From Isoptericola halotolerans (GTDB lineage Bacteria; Actinomycetota; Actinomycetes; Actinomycetales; Cellulomonadaceae), in assembly GCF_003003075.1 (NCBI RefSeq), contig NZ_PVTX01000006.1, forward strand, positions 124,001-188,000: a stretch of 64,000 nucleotides of DNA, in the 5' to 3' direction. The translations under genes and the position numbers were made by a program. Positions 41,347 to 50,593 of this stretch are shown one piece after another; within the stretch, counting starts at the first letter, position 1, and each line of letters begins with the position of its first letter. Under the pieces are notes generated by a model. The model was not told the DNA's origin and did not search any database. It worked only from the letters and a program-made list of their open reading frames with translations.

Positions 41347-41399
41347 CACGACGGCCCGGTATCGGGAGCGTGACCCGCTCCCGATACCGGGCCGTCGTG
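41347..41399 (+). terminator. Strong hairpin after the LPQTG gene
   Basis: Perfect 24-base arms (41347-41370 and 41376-41399) with a five-base loop, 27 bases after the stop codon. It probably ends transcription from both converging genes, since the ligase gene ends at 41474. Confidence 0.75.
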
Positions 41400-41473
41400 C
41401 GTCCGGATCCGTGCGTCCGGATCCGTGCGCCGACCGTCGCGGACCGCCGTGCGGCCGCGGTGCGGCTTCAGCC

Positions 41474-43033
41474 CTAGACGCTGCCCACCGTCCGCACCTG
41501 GTCGATGGTGTCCGCCTCCTCGGCCGTCTTGTCGTCGCGGTAGCGGACTACCCGCGCGAACCGCAGGGCGACGCCGCCGGGGTAACGCGGGGACCGCTGC
41601 ACGCCGTCGAACGCGATCTCGACGACCTGCTCCGGGCGCACGCGGACCACGGAGCCGTCGGTCGGCCCGTCGGCGAGCTCGATGAACCGCTCGGTCTGCC
41701 AGGCGAGCGTCTCGTCGGTCATCCCCTTGAACGTCTTGCCCAGCATGACGAAACCGCCGGTGGCCGGGTCGCGCGCGCCGAGGTGGATGTTCGACAGCCA
41801 GCCCTCGCGGCGCCCTGATCCGCGCTCGACGGCGAGCACCACGAGGTCGAGCGTGTGTCGCGGCTTGACCTTGACCCAGGCGGATCCGCGCCGTCCGGCG
41901 TCGTACGGGGCGTCGAGCGACTTGAGGACGAGCCCCTCGTGCCCGGCGGCCACCGTGTCGTCGAAGAAGCCTTGGACGGCGTCGGGGTCGGCGGACACGA
42001 CGCGGGGCACGACGGCGGACGGCGGCGCGGCGATGTCGAGCGCGACGAGGCGTTCGGCGGCCGGCGCGTCGATGAGGTCGGACCCGTCCAGGTGCAGGAT
42101 GTCGAAGAAGAACACGGTCAACGGCGTCCGGCCCTGGTGGCTCTCGGCGTCGTGGCTGCCGGTGCGCGCGGCGGTGTCCTGGAAGGCTCGGGGCCGTCCC
42201 GTCTCGTCCAGCGCGATGGCCTCGCCGTCGAGCACGGCCGACTCGACGTCGAGGGACCGTGCCAGCGCCACGACCTCCGGCAGGCGTTCGGTGATGTCGT
42301 CGAGCGAGCGCGTGAACACGGAGACGTCGTCACCGGACCGGTGGACCTGGACGCGGATGCCGTCGAGCTTGACGTCTGCGGCGACCTCGACGCCGTCGAA
42401 CCGCTCGAGCGCTCCACCGACGTCGGGCGCCGAGGAGGCGAGCATGGGGCGGACGGGGCGCCCCACCCGCAGGCCGAAGGACTCCAGCGCCGGGGCGCCG
42501 CCGGTCAGTGCTGCCCGCGCGATGGGGCCGGACAGCGCGCTGAACATCGCGGCCCGGCGCACGGACGTCAGCGGGACGTCGGCGGCGGCGGCGATGGCGT
42601 CCAGGAGCAGGGAGTCGAGGGCGCCCTGCCGCAGCTCGCCGAGGACCAGCCCGGTGAGGAAGCGCTGCTCGTCGGGCGTGGCGCGGGAGTAGAGGGCCGT
42701 CAGCGCGGCGGCGCGGGCCGCCTGGGACCCGGGCCCCTGCAGCCCGGCCATGGTCTCGAGGGCGTCGTCGACCTGGACGGGGGTCAGGCTCGGCTCTCTC
42801 GCGGCCGCAGGCGGGTCGGCGAGCGAACGCCAGCCGACCCCCGTGCGGCGCTGGCGCGCCCGGCCGGAGAGGTAGGAGGCGACGACCTCGATCTGGGTAC
42901 CGCGCTGCTCGGGCGGCACGTCGCCCTCCCCGGCGGCGGAGCGCAGGGCCGCGGCCAGCAGCTCGCGCTTGCGCAGGCGGGACCGCGTCGCGGCGACGGC
43001 GGCGTGGGTGTCGACGAGCTCGGCGAGCAGCAC
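41474..43033 (-). CDS. ATP-dependent DNA ligase (LigB-type)
   Basis: A 519-residue ligase of the size of mycobacterial LigB. The adenylation motif VKLDGIRVQVH has the nucleotidyl Lys at about 222; further motifs include TRSLDDITERLPEV, VLDGEAIA, FFFDILHLDG, EGLVLKSLDAPY and WVKVKPRHTLDLVVL. An N-terminal DNA-binding domain precedes and an OB-fold follows. It seals nicks using ATP, as an accessory to the NAD-dependent replicative ligase. Start GTG 43033; longer frames enter the HxlR gene region. Confidence 0.92.
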   Translation of the reverse strand: MLLAELVDTHAAVAATRSRLRKRELLAAALRSAAGEGDVPPEQRGTQIEVVASYLSGRARQRRTGVGWRSLADPPAAAREPSLTPVQVDDALETMAGLQGPGSQAARAAALTALYSRATPDEQRFLTGLVLGELRQGALDSLLLDAIAAAADVPLTSVRRAAMFSALSGPIARAALTGGAPALESFGLRVGRPVRPMLASSAPDVGGALERFDGVEVAADVKLDGIRVQVHRSGDDVSVFTRSLDDITERLPEVVALARSLDVESAVLDGEAIALDETGRPRAFQDTAARTGSHDAESHQGRTPLTVFFFDILHLDGSDLIDAPAAERLVALDIAAPPSAVVPRVVSADPDAVQGFFDDTVAAGHEGLVLKSLDAPYDAGRRGSAWVKVKPRHTLDLVVLAVERGSGRREGWLSNIHLGARDPATGGFVMLGKTFKGMTDETLAWQTERFIELADGPTDGSVVRVRPEQVVEIAFDGVQRSPRYPGGVALRFARVVRYRDDKTAEEADTIDQVRTVGSV

Positions 43034-43091
43034 CCGTCGATCGTCGCAGGGCACACCGACAGTCGCGCGGCGGCTCCCGCTGCCGGTGGGG

Positions 43092-43469
43092 TCAGGAAGC
43101 CTTCGTGCGCGCCTCGTCGTACGCGGCGCGGGCCGCCAGGACCTCGCCGGCGTGGGCGAGGGTCCACTGCTCGATCGCGCGGATCGGTGCGAGCGCGCCG
43201 TGACCGGCGTCGGTGAGGGTGTACTCGACGCGGGGCGGCACCTCGGCATGGACGGTCCGGGCGACGAGCCCGTCGCGCTCCAGGCCGCGCAGGGTCTGGG
43301 TGAGCATCTTCTGGGAGACCCCGTCGACGCGGTGGGCGAGCGCGGTGAAGCGCAGCGGGCCGCCGTCGAGCGCGCCCAGGACGAGCACCGACCAGCGGTC
43401 GGCGATGCGGTCCAGGACGGTGCGGCTGGGGCAGCCGCGCTGGTACGGGTCGAACGGGAGCTGGGTCAC
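43092..43469 (-). CDS. HxlR family transcriptional regulator
   Basis: A 125-residue HxlR winged-helix protein (VLDRIADRWSVLVLGALDGGPLRFTALAHRVDGVSQKMLTQTLRGLERDGLVART, PPRVEYTLTDAGHGAL). It has Cys14 (QRGCPS), the usual redox or aldehyde-sensing position of the family. Divergent from an NAD(P)-binding reductase gene, with a perfect palindrome between them. GTG 43469 with AAGGAGG before it. Confidence 0.93.
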   Translation of the reverse strand: MTQLPFDPYQRGCPSRTVLDRIADRWSVLVLGALDGGPLRFTALAHRVDGVSQKMLTQTLRGLERDGLVARTVHAEVPPRVEYTLTDAGHGALAPIRAIEQWTLAHAGEVLAARAAYDEARTKAS

Positions 43470-43511
43470 GGGTCCTCCTTGCGCGCCGCCAGTCTACGTC
43501 CTAGCCTCTCC

Positions 43512-43532
43512 GTTGGAGAGCGACTCTCCAAC
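43512..43532. promoter_or_regulatory. HxlR operator
   Basis: GTTGGAGAG-CGA-CTCTCCAAC: perfect 9-base arms, 3-base spacer, in the 86-base gap between hxlR and the reductase gene. TTGGAG within it could be a -35 on either strand, so binding would block both promoters. Confidence 0.75.
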
Positions 43533-43555
43533 AGTAACTATCAGAGGAGCCCCAG

Positions 43556-44200
43556 ATGGCACGCATCACCGTGATCGGTGGCACCGGGTACGCCGGCACC
43601 CACATCGTCCGTGAAGCCGCAGCCCGCGGCCACGAGGTCCGGTCGCTCAGCCGGTCGGCCCCCGCGGAGCGGGTCGACAGCGTCGAGTACACCGAGGGCT
43701 CGGTGCTCGACGACGCCGCGATCGCCGCCGCGCTCGACGGCACCGACGTCGTCGTCGCCAGCGTCTCGCCCCGCGGAGACATGGCCGGGCAGGTCCGGCC
43801 CGCGTACGCCCGGCTCGCCGCCGCGGCCCAGGAGCGCGGCGTGCGTCTCGCCGTCGTCGGCGGCGCCTCCTCGCTGCAGGTCGCCGGGGGCGGACCGCGG
43901 CTGCTCGACACCCCCGAGTTCCCCGACGCCTTCAAGGACGAGGCCGCCGAGTTCGCCGCCATCCTCGACGACCTGCGTGAGGCGTCCCCGGAGCTCGACT
44001 GGTTCTACCTCAGCCCCGCCGCGACGTTCGGTGCCTACGCGCCGGGCGAGGACACCGGCAGCTACCGCGTCGGCGGCGACGTGCTCCTCACCGACGACGC
44101 GGGGGAGTCCGCGATCTCCGGCCCGGACTTCGCCCGCGCGCTCGTCGACGAGATCGAGACCCCCGCGCACCGGCGCACCCGGTTCACCGTGGCGCACTGA
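43556..44200 (+). CDS. NAD(P)H-binding atypical SDR protein
   Basis: A 214-residue protein with the dinucleotide motif GGTGYAGTHIVREAAARGHEV and the atypical SDR (NmrA/YwnB-like) pattern SLSRS, GTDVVVASVSPRGD, LAVVGGASSL, YLSPAATFGAY. Likely a quinone or flavin reductase or a redox sensor. Controlled by the divergent HxlR regulator. ATG 43556 after GAGGAG. Confidence 0.88.
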   Translation: MARITVIGGTGYAGTHIVREAAARGHEVRSLSRSAPAERVDSVEYTEGSVLDDAAIAAALDGTDVVVASVSPRGDMAGQVRPAYARLAAAAQERGVRLAVVGGASSLQVAGGGPRLLDTPEFPDAFKDEAAEFAAILDDLREASPELDWFYLSPAATFGAYAPGEDTGSYRVGGDVLLTDDAGESAISGPDFARALVDEIETPAHRRTRFTVAH

Positions 44201-44242
44201 GCCGCCGCGGCGCACGCACCGCGGCGCACGCAGCGGCAGCGG

Positions 44243-44914
44243 TCAGGCGGCGTCCGGGAACGGCACGCCCGTCGTCGCGTGGCAGCGGTACCCGTGCGGG
44301 TTCTTCGCGGCCGACAGGTACTGCTGGTGGTAGTCCTCGGCGTAGAAGAACGGACCCGCCTCCGCCGCGGGGCGCATCTCGGTGGTGATCGGGTCGTAGC
44401 CCTTCGCGGCCAGCACCTCGCCGTACTGCTCGGCCGTGCGGCGGACCGCCTCGGCCTGCTCCGGCGTCGTCCAGTACACGCCGGAGCGGTACTGGGTGCC
44501 CACGTCGTTCCCCTGGCGGAAGCCCTGGGTCGGGTCGTGCCGCTCCCAGAAGATCTTGAGCAGCTCGGCCTCGCTCACCCGGGACGGGTCGTACGCGACC
44601 ATCGCCGTCTCGGTGTGCCCCGTGCGGGCCGAGCACACCTCCTCGTACGTGGGGTTCGGCGTCGTGCCCCCCATGTAGCCGACGGCGGTGCTCACCACGC
44701 CGGGGACCTGCCAGTAGATCTCCTCGGCGCCCCAGAAACAGCCCATCGCGAGGTAGAGCACCCGCGTGCCCGGCTCCCACGGGCCGGTGAGCGAGGTCCC
44801 CAGGACGGTGTGCGTGCGGGGGGCGGGCAGGATCGGCGACTCACGGCCGGGCAGGGTGTCCTCGGGAGCCACCATCGTCGTCTTCGCCGACTGGCCGAAC
44901 AGGTTCTCGAACAT
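44243..44914 (-). CDS. msrA: Peptide-methionine (S)-S-oxide reductase
   Basis: A 223-residue MsrA: catalytic GCFWGAEE (Cys59), [43 protein letters not shown] and [18 protein letters not shown]. The N-terminal 45 residues ([20 protein letters not shown]) and a C-terminal CHATTGV are typical of the actinobacterial form, where extra Cys residues regenerate the enzyme with thioredoxin. ATG 44914 after GGAGG. It repairs oxidised Met. Confidence 0.96.
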   Translation of the reverse strand: MFENLFGQSAKTTMVAPEDTLPGRESPILPAPRTHTVLGTSLTGPWEPGTRVLYLAMGCFWGAEEIYWQVPGVVSTAVGYMGGTTPNPTYEEVCSARTGHTETAMVAYDPSRVSEAELLKIFWERHDPTQGFRQGNDVGTQYRSGVYWTTPEQAEAVRRTAEQYGEVLAAKGYDPITTEMRPAAEAGPFFYAEDYHQQYLSAAKNPHGYRCHATTGVPFPDAA

Positions 44915-45012
44915 CGCGTCGCCTCCTTGGTGCGGTGCGGGGGCCGTTCTGCCGACCCCGCACCTGCGCAACGATGCGGCGCGCCCCGGTGTTCCGCCGT
45001 CGGCCCCGTGTC

Positions 45013-45082
45013 CTCCGCTGTGGGTGCACGACGCGCCGTGGGCACGAGGGTCATATCGGCGTGTCGTGCACCCACAGCGGAG
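45013..45082. terminator. Inverted repeat between msrA and the antiporter gene
   Basis: Perfect 20-base arms (45013-45032, 45063-45082); the 30-base loop starts GCGCC and ends GGCGT, which extends the stem. It ends 12 bases before the antiporter stop on the minus strand and would terminate that gene; msrA starts beyond it, transcribed away. Confidence 0.65.
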
Positions 45083-45094
45083 AGGGGGGAGGGG

Positions 45095-46687
45095 TCAATC
45101 GAGGTCGCGGACGGCGCGGGCCTCGACGTCGGCGAGCACCTCGTCGGCGACGTGCGGGCTCGCCAGCCCCTCGTTGCGCGCCCGGACGACGACGCCGCGC
45201 TCGACCTCCGTCGCGTCGCGCAGCAGCGCGTCGACCAGCTCGCCGTACCGGCCCTCCACGTCGTCCCCGGCGCTGCGGGCCTGCGACAGGGCCCGCTGGG
45301 CGGTGAGGTAGCCCTCGTACTGGAGCGCGACGGCCTCCCGCACCGGTGCCGGGACGTCGTCGCGCGCCAGGACGGACTCCAGGGCGGCGCGGGTCGCCTC
45401 CTCACGCAGCCGGGCGATCTCCGCCACCTCGTCCACCGTGCTGCCGACGCCGAGGCGGCGCACCACGGGCGCGAGCGTCAGCCCCTGCAGGACCAGCGTC
45501 ATCAGCACGACCATCAGCCCCACGAAGACGACGGTGTCCCGGTGCGGGAACTCGTCACCGGAACCCACGAGGTGCGGCAGCGCCAGCGCGGACGCCACCG
45601 ACACCACGCCGCGCATCCCCGCCCACGAGATCACCGTCGTCTCGCGCCGCGTGAACGCCCCCACGCCCGCGACGTCCGCCGGCACGCCCTGGCGCACCGC
45701 CCGGGCGGCCAGGCCGCGCTCCAGCAGCCACACCGCGGGGAACATCCACACGAACCGCAGCACCACCAGAAGCGCGACCACACCGAGCGCGAGCGGCAGC
45801 GTGGCCGCGCCCACGGGGGAGCCGTCGAGCACCGAGGTCAGCTCGAACCCGATGAGGACGAACACGACGCCGGTGATGAGGTAGTCGGCGTACTCCCACA
45901 CGGAGCGGCCCAGCAGCCAGCCGCCGGAGGAGACCGAGGTGTGCGACACGTTGCGCAGCAGCAGGCCCAGGGAGAGGACCGCCAGCACGCCCGACCCGTG
46001 GAGCTCCTCCGCGAGGACGTAGGCGACGAACGGCAGCGCGAGCGTGACCGTGGTCTCGGCGGCCGGCACCCGGAGGCGGCCGAGCACCACGTGGCCGAGC
46101 CAGCCCAGGGCCAGCCCGACGGCGACGCCCACCACGAGCGCGAGCGCCAGGTCGAGGCCCACCTCGCCCGCCGTCACCGACCCGGCCACGACCGCGGCGA
46201 CGGCCACGTGGTACATCACCAGGGCGGTGGCGTCGTTGAACATGCCCTCGCCCTCGAGCACCGTCACCACCCGCCCCGGCAGGCGCAGGCGCCGGGCCAC
46301 GGCGGTGGCGGCGACCGGGTCGGGCGGTGCCACGATCGCCCCCAGCACCCACGCCACCGCCCACGGCACCCCCGCCGCGTGCGCGACGACGGCGACGAGC
46401 GCCGCGGACGCGATCGTCAGCCCGACGGCGGTCAGCAGGATGGGCCGGGCCTGCGCGGAGAACTCGCGCGCGGTGGAGCGCTGCGTCGCGGCGAACAGCA
46501 GCGGCGGCAGGACGACGGGCAGCACGAGGTCGGGGTCGATCGACAGGTGCGGGGTGCCGGGCAGCAGCGGCAGCGCGATGCCGAACAGGGTCAGCAGCAC
46601 CGGCAGCGGGACCCGGATCCGGTCGGCCAGCGGGGTCAGGACCACGATGCCGGCGATCACCGTGCCCCACAGGGCGATCGAGGACAT
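45095..46687 (-). CDS. CPA1 family Na+/H+ antiporter
   Basis: A 530-residue protein with about twelve membrane helices and a cytoplasmic tail of some 110 residues. The CPA1 motifs GAIVAPPDPVAATAVARR, EGEGMFNDATALVMY and the Arg in TRRETTVISWAGMRGVVSVA are clear. It exchanges Na+ (or K+) for H+ and helps pH and salt homeostasis; the ectoine genes 4 kb away also point to osmotic stress, though not as one operon. ATG 46687. Confidence 0.93.
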   Translation of the reverse strand: MSSIALWGTVIAGIVVLTPLADRIRVPLPVLLTLFGIALPLLPGTPHLSIDPDLVLPVVLPPLLFAATQRSTAREFSAQARPILLTAVGLTIASAALVAVVAHAAGVPWAVAWVLGAIVAPPDPVAATAVARRLRLPGRVVTVLEGEGMFNDATALVMYHVAVAAVVAGSVTAGEVGLDLALALVVGVAVGLALGWLGHVVLGRLRVPAAETTVTLALPFVAYVLAEELHGSGVLAVLSLGLLLRNVSHTSVSSGGWLLGRSVWEYADYLITGVVFVLIGFELTSVLDGSPVGAATLPLALGVVALLVVLRFVWMFPAVWLLERGLAARAVRQGVPADVAGVGAFTRRETTVISWAGMRGVVSVASALALPHLVGSGDEFPHRDTVVFVGLMVVLMTLVLQGLTLAPVVRRLGVGSTVDEVAEIARLREEATRAALESVLARDDVPAPVREAVALQYEGYLTAQRALSQARSAGDDVEGRYGELVDALLRDATEVERGVVVRARNEGLASPHVADEVLADVEARAVRDLD

Positions 46688-46780
46688 GGCGGCTCCGGTC
46701 GGTCGGGGACGGGCGACGGCGATGGTCGCGCACAGTCTGCCCCTCCGGCGGGTGCGGTGCACCCTGTCGGGGGCCCGGCG

Positions 46781-46786
46781 TAGCGT
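46781..46786 (+). promoter_or_regulatory. -10 element for the YdeI-like gene
   Basis: TAGCGT, six bases, then ATG 46793; no ribosome site. Leaderless by the pattern seen elsewhere. Confidence 0.5.
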
Positions 46787-46792
46787 CGCAGC

Positions 46793-47404
46793 ATGGCCCG
46801 ACCGAACGATCCCGATGCCCTCCTGCTGCCCGGCGTGGACGCCTGGCGGGCGTGGCTCGACGAGCACGAGGATTCCGCGCCCGACGGCGTGTGGCTGATC
46901 GTGGCGAAGAAGGGCCAGGACGCGCCGACCACCCTCACCCGCGCCGCGGCGCTGGAGGAGGCGTTGTGCAGCGGCTGGATCGACGCGCAGGCGAAGAGCC
47001 GGGATCAGGCCACGAGCCTGCAGCGGTACTGCCCGCGCCGGCGCCGCAGCATCTGGTCCGTGCGTAACCGGGAGATCGTCGCCCGGCTGATCGCCGAGGG
47101 GCGCATGCGCCCCCGCGGCCAGGCGGAGATCGACCGGGCGCAGCAGGACGGCCGCTGGGACGCCGCCTACGCGGGACCGGCCACGATCGAGGTGCCGCCC
47201 GCCCTGTCCGCGGCGCTCGCCGGGAGTCCCCGTGCGACCGCCATGTGGGAGATCCTCACGTCGCAGAACCGGTACGCCATCCTCCACCGCCTGGCGACGG
47301 TGAAGAAGGACGAGACGCGCGTGCGCAACGCCGCCAGGTTCGTCGCGATGCTGGAGCGCGGCGAGACGCTGTACCCGCAGCGGCGCAAGCTCGAACCCGA
47401 CTGA
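46793..47404 (+). CDS. YdeI/OmpD-associated family protein
   Basis: A 203-residue YdeI-type protein: WRAWLDEHEDSAPDGVWLIVAKKG, LTRAAALEEALCSGWIDAQAKSRD, the Arg-rich YCPRRRRSIWSVRNREIVARLIAEGRM, and a C-terminal helical ITSQNRYAILHRLATVKK-like segment. Known members are linked to stress or peptide resistance, but the molecular activity is unclear. Confidence 0.85.
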   Translation: MARPNDPDALLLPGVDAWRAWLDEHEDSAPDGVWLIVAKKGQDAPTTLTRAAALEEALCSGWIDAQAKSRDQATSLQRYCPRRRRSIWSVRNREIVARLIAEGRMRPRGQAEIDRAQQDGRWDAAYAGPATIEVPPALSAALAGSPRATAMWEILTSQNRYAILHRLATVKKDETRVRNAARFVAMLERGETLYPQRRKLEPD

Positions 47405-47471
47405 CCGCTTCGCCGTCGGCGAACCTCCGACCTGCCGGAGGGACCGTCAGGCGATGCCGCCACGGGCCACC

Positions 47472-47477
47472 TAGTGT
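47472..47477 (+). promoter_or_regulatory. -10 element for the AI-2E family gene
   Basis: TAGTGT, six bases (GGGCCC), then GTG 47484. Fits the leaderless pattern. Confidence 0.5.
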
Positions 47478-47483
47478 GGGCCC

Positions 47484-48752
47484 GTGGTGAACCCGGAGGA
47501 GGCCTCTGCCAGCGGCCGTGACATGGTCCCGGCGAGCGTGCGCGGGGCCGCGGCGTGGTCGTGGCGCCTGCTCATCATCGCCGCCGGGGTCGCGGGGCTG
47601 GTCTGGCTGCTCTCCCAGCTCAAGACGATCGTCGTCCCGGTCGCCGTGGCTCTGCTGATCAGCATCCTGCTGCGTCCCCTGCGGCTCACGCTCGAGCGGT
47701 GGGGCGTGCCCCGCGGGCTCGCGACGGCACTGTCCATCCTGGGACTCATCGCGTTCGTGACCGGGCTCGTGGTCGTCGCGGGCCAGTCGATCGTCAACGG
47801 CTTCCAGGACCTGTGGGACCAGGCCGTGGCAGGCTTCGAGGAGTTCCTCACCTGGTTGTCCGAGGGCCCGCTGGGCCTCGACACGGCGACGTTGAGCGAC
47901 CTGGGCAACCAGGCGCAGGACCTGGTCGCGGAGCAGAGCTCCTCCCTGATCACCGGCGCCCTCGGCGCGGCGACGACGGTGGGCCACGTCCTGGTCGGCA
48001 TCATCATCGCGCTCTTCTGCACCATCTTCTTCCTGCAGGACGGCCGCAGCATCTGGACCTGGGTCGTCAACGTGCTGCCGATGGCGGCCCGGGAGAAGGT
48101 CCACCAGGCCGGCCGGCGCGGCATGGTGACGCTGTCGTCCTACGTGCGCACGCAGATCCTGGTGGCACTGGTCGACGCCCTCGGCATCGGCATCGGCTCG
48201 GCCTTCTTCGTCCCGGCGCTGGCGATCCCGATCGGCATCCTCGTGTTCATCGGGTCGTTCGTGCCGATCCTGGGGGCGATCGTGACGGGCGCGATCGCCT
48301 GCGCCGTCGTCCTGGTCGCCGAGGGGTGGGTCGCCGCGGCCATCATGCTCGGCATCGTGCTGCTGGTCCAGCAGGCCGAGAGCCACATCCTCCAACCGTT
48401 CCTCATGGGGCACGCGGTCTCCCTGCACCCGGTGGCCGTGGTGCTGGTCGTCGCGGCAGGCAGCCTGGCCGCAGGGCTCATCGGCGCGTTGTTCGCGGTG
48501 CCGCTCGCCGCCGTCCTCAACACCGTCATGCAGTACCTGCACGGGCACGACAAGTTCCCCGAGCTCGGGACCGCCGACCACCTGCCACTCCTGCGCCGCC
48601 GTCCCTCGCTCGCCGACCTGCCAGGTACGCTCCTGTGGCCAAGCCGGTCCGGCGCGTCGCAGGGCGACGCCGGTGCAGCGCCCACCACCCCGGGTGCTGA
48701 CCCTGCCGTACCGGCTGACGACGCCGGACCGGCAGGAGAGAGCAGGACGTGA
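47484..48752 (+). CDS. AI-2E family transporter
   Basis: A 422-residue membrane protein of the AI-2E/YhhQ-type (PF01594) family: about eight helices, with LISILLRPLRLTLERWGVPRGLATALSI near the start and the characteristic ALGIGIGSAFFVPALAIPIGILVFIGSFVPILGAIVTGAI. A Pro/Ala-rich tail follows. Members export small molecules or act as Na+/H+ antiporters; the substrate is unknown. Its stop overlaps the GTG of ilvA (GTGA), so the two are coupled. Confidence 0.9.
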   Translation: MVNPEEASASGRDMVPASVRGAAAWSWRLLIIAAGVAGLVWLLSQLKTIVVPVAVALLISILLRPLRLTLERWGVPRGLATALSILGLIAFVTGLVVVAGQSIVNGFQDLWDQAVAGFEEFLTWLSEGPLGLDTATLSDLGNQAQDLVAEQSSSLITGALGAATTVGHVLVGIIIALFCTIFFLQDGRSIWTWVVNVLPMAAREKVHQAGRRGMVTLSSYVRTQILVALVDALGIGIGSAFFVPALAIPIGILVFIGSFVPILGAIVTGAIACAVVLVAEGWVAAAIMLGIVLLVQQAESHILQPFLMGHAVSLHPVAVVLVVAAGSLAAGLIGALFAVPLAAVLNTVMQYLHGHDKFPELGTADHLPLLRRRPSLADLPGTLLWPSRSGASQGDAGAAPTTPGADPAVPADDAGPAGESRT

Positions 48753-49969
48753 CGACACCGCACCCCATCCATCGTGTGACGCTGGCCGACGTCCGAGCGG
48801 CCGCAGAGCTGCTCGCCCCCGTGGTGACCCGCACGCCGGTGCACCCGTTCCGGGCGCTGACGCAGATCGCGGGCGCCGACGTCGTCCTCAAGTGCGAGAA
48901 CCTGCAGCGGGCCGGCTCGTTCAAGATCCGGGGCGCGTACACGCGGCTCGCGGGCCTGACGCCGGAGGAGAAGCAGCGCGGCGTCGTCGCGGCGTCCGCC
49001 GGCAACCACGCCCAGGGCGTGGCGCTCGCCGCGGAACAGCTCGGCATCCCCGCCGTCGTCTACATGCCGCTGGGAGCCTCGGTGCCCAAGCTGGAGGCGA
49101 CGCGGGGCTACGGCGCCGAGGTGCGCCAGCTCGGTGCCAGCGTGGACGAGGCGTTGGGCGCGGCTCGTGCCGAGGCCGCCCGCACGGGCAAGGTGCTCAT
49201 CCACCCGTTCGACCACGTGGACGTGGTCGCCGGCCAGGGCACCGTCGCGCTGGAGATCCTGGAGCAGGTGCCCGACGTCGGCACGGTCGTCGTGCCGCTC
49301 GGTGGCGGCGGGCTCGTGGCCGGCATCGCCACGGTGCTGGCGGAGCTGGCGCCGCACGTCAGGGTGGTCGGCGTGCAGGCGGCCTCGGCGGCGGCCTACC
49401 CGGCCTCGCTGGCCGCGGGGCGCCCGCTCGCCGGTGACCTGGGGGCCACCATGGCTGACGGCATCGCCGTCGGCACGCCGGGGGACGTGCCCTTCGAGGT
49501 GCTGACCCGCCTCGGCGTCGAGGTGCGCACCGTCACCGAGGACCAGATGTCGCGCGCGCTGCTGATGGTGGCCGAGCGCGGCAAGCTCGTCGTGGAGCCG
49601 TCGGCGGCCGCGTCGGTCGCGGCGGTGATGGCGACGCCGCATGCGTACCCCGGGACCGTGGTGCCCGTGCTGACCGGGGGCAACATCGACCCGTTGCTGC
49701 TGCAGCGCGTGGTGCAGCACGGCCTCGTCGCGGCGGGCCGGTACCTGCAGCTCTCGGTGCGGCTGGACGACAAGCCGGGCGCCCTGGCGACCCTGCTGGA
49801 GACGATCGCCGCCGCCGAGGGCAACATCGTGCGCGTGGACCACCGCCGCACCGACACCACCCTGGAGATCTCCGAGGTGCTCGTGACGCTGCAGCTCGAG
49901 ACCAAGGGCTACGAGCACCGGGCGGCGGTCCTGGACCGGCTGCGCAACGACGGCTACCGCATCGGCTGA
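48749..49969 (+). CDS. ilvA: Threonine ammonia-lyase (threonine dehydratase)
   Basis: A 406-residue PLP enzyme. PLP Lys in RAGSFKIRGAY (Lys59), phosphate-binding loop PLGGGGLVAGIA, and a C-terminal ACT-like domain (LQLSVRLDDKPGALATLLETIAAAEGNIVRVDH). It deaminates threonine to 2-oxobutanoate; the single ACT domain and length fit the IlvA/TdcB type of actinobacteria, and the enzyme may be biosynthetic or catabolic. Coupled to the membrane protein upstream. Confidence 0.94.
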   Translation: MTTPHPIHRVTLADVRAAAELLAPVVTRTPVHPFRALTQIAGADVVLKCENLQRAGSFKIRGAYTRLAGLTPEEKQRGVVAASAGNHAQGVALAAEQLGIPAVVYMPLGASVPKLEATRGYGAEVRQLGASVDEALGAARAEAARTGKVLIHPFDHVDVVAGQGTVALEILEQVPDVGTVVVPLGGGGLVAGIATVLAELAPHVRVVGVQAASAAAYPASLAAGRPLAGDLGATMADGIAVGTPGDVPFEVLTRLGVEVRTVTEDQMSRALLMVAERGKLVVEPSAAASVAAVMATPHAYPGTVVPVLTGGNIDPLLLQRVVQHGLVAAGRYLQLSVRLDDKPGALATLLETIAAAEGNIVRVDHRRTDTTLEISEVLVTLQLETKGYEHRAAVLDRLRNDGYRIG

Positions 49970-50015
49970 GGGCGAGCGGCCGGCCCCGTCAGGACGGCGG
50001 CCGGAACCCTCTGAA

Positions 50016-50109
50016 GACGCGAGAAGGCCCCCGCGCACGGTCGTCAAACGCGAAGTGCAGGGCGCGCAGCGCCCGTGAACGCGACCGTGCGCGGGGGCCT
50101 TCTCGCGTC
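50016..50109. repeat. Nested inverted repeat between ilvA and ectC
   Basis: Perfect 28-base outer arms (50016-50043, 50082-50109). The 38-base loop holds an inner perfect hairpin GGGCGC-GCA-GCGCCC. Read on the minus strand the loop starts CGTTCACG and has CACTTCG before its end TTTGA, as in the element at 37075-37173. It lies between the converging ends of ilvA and ectC and may end both. Confidence 0.8.
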
Positions 50110-50127
50110 GCCCCGCGCGGTGAGAGC

Positions 50128-50541
<414 letters not shown>

Positions 50542-50593
50542 GTGTCTCCTCGGTCGTAACAGGCGTGAAGGTCGGGTCGGTCGAGCGGCGTGA

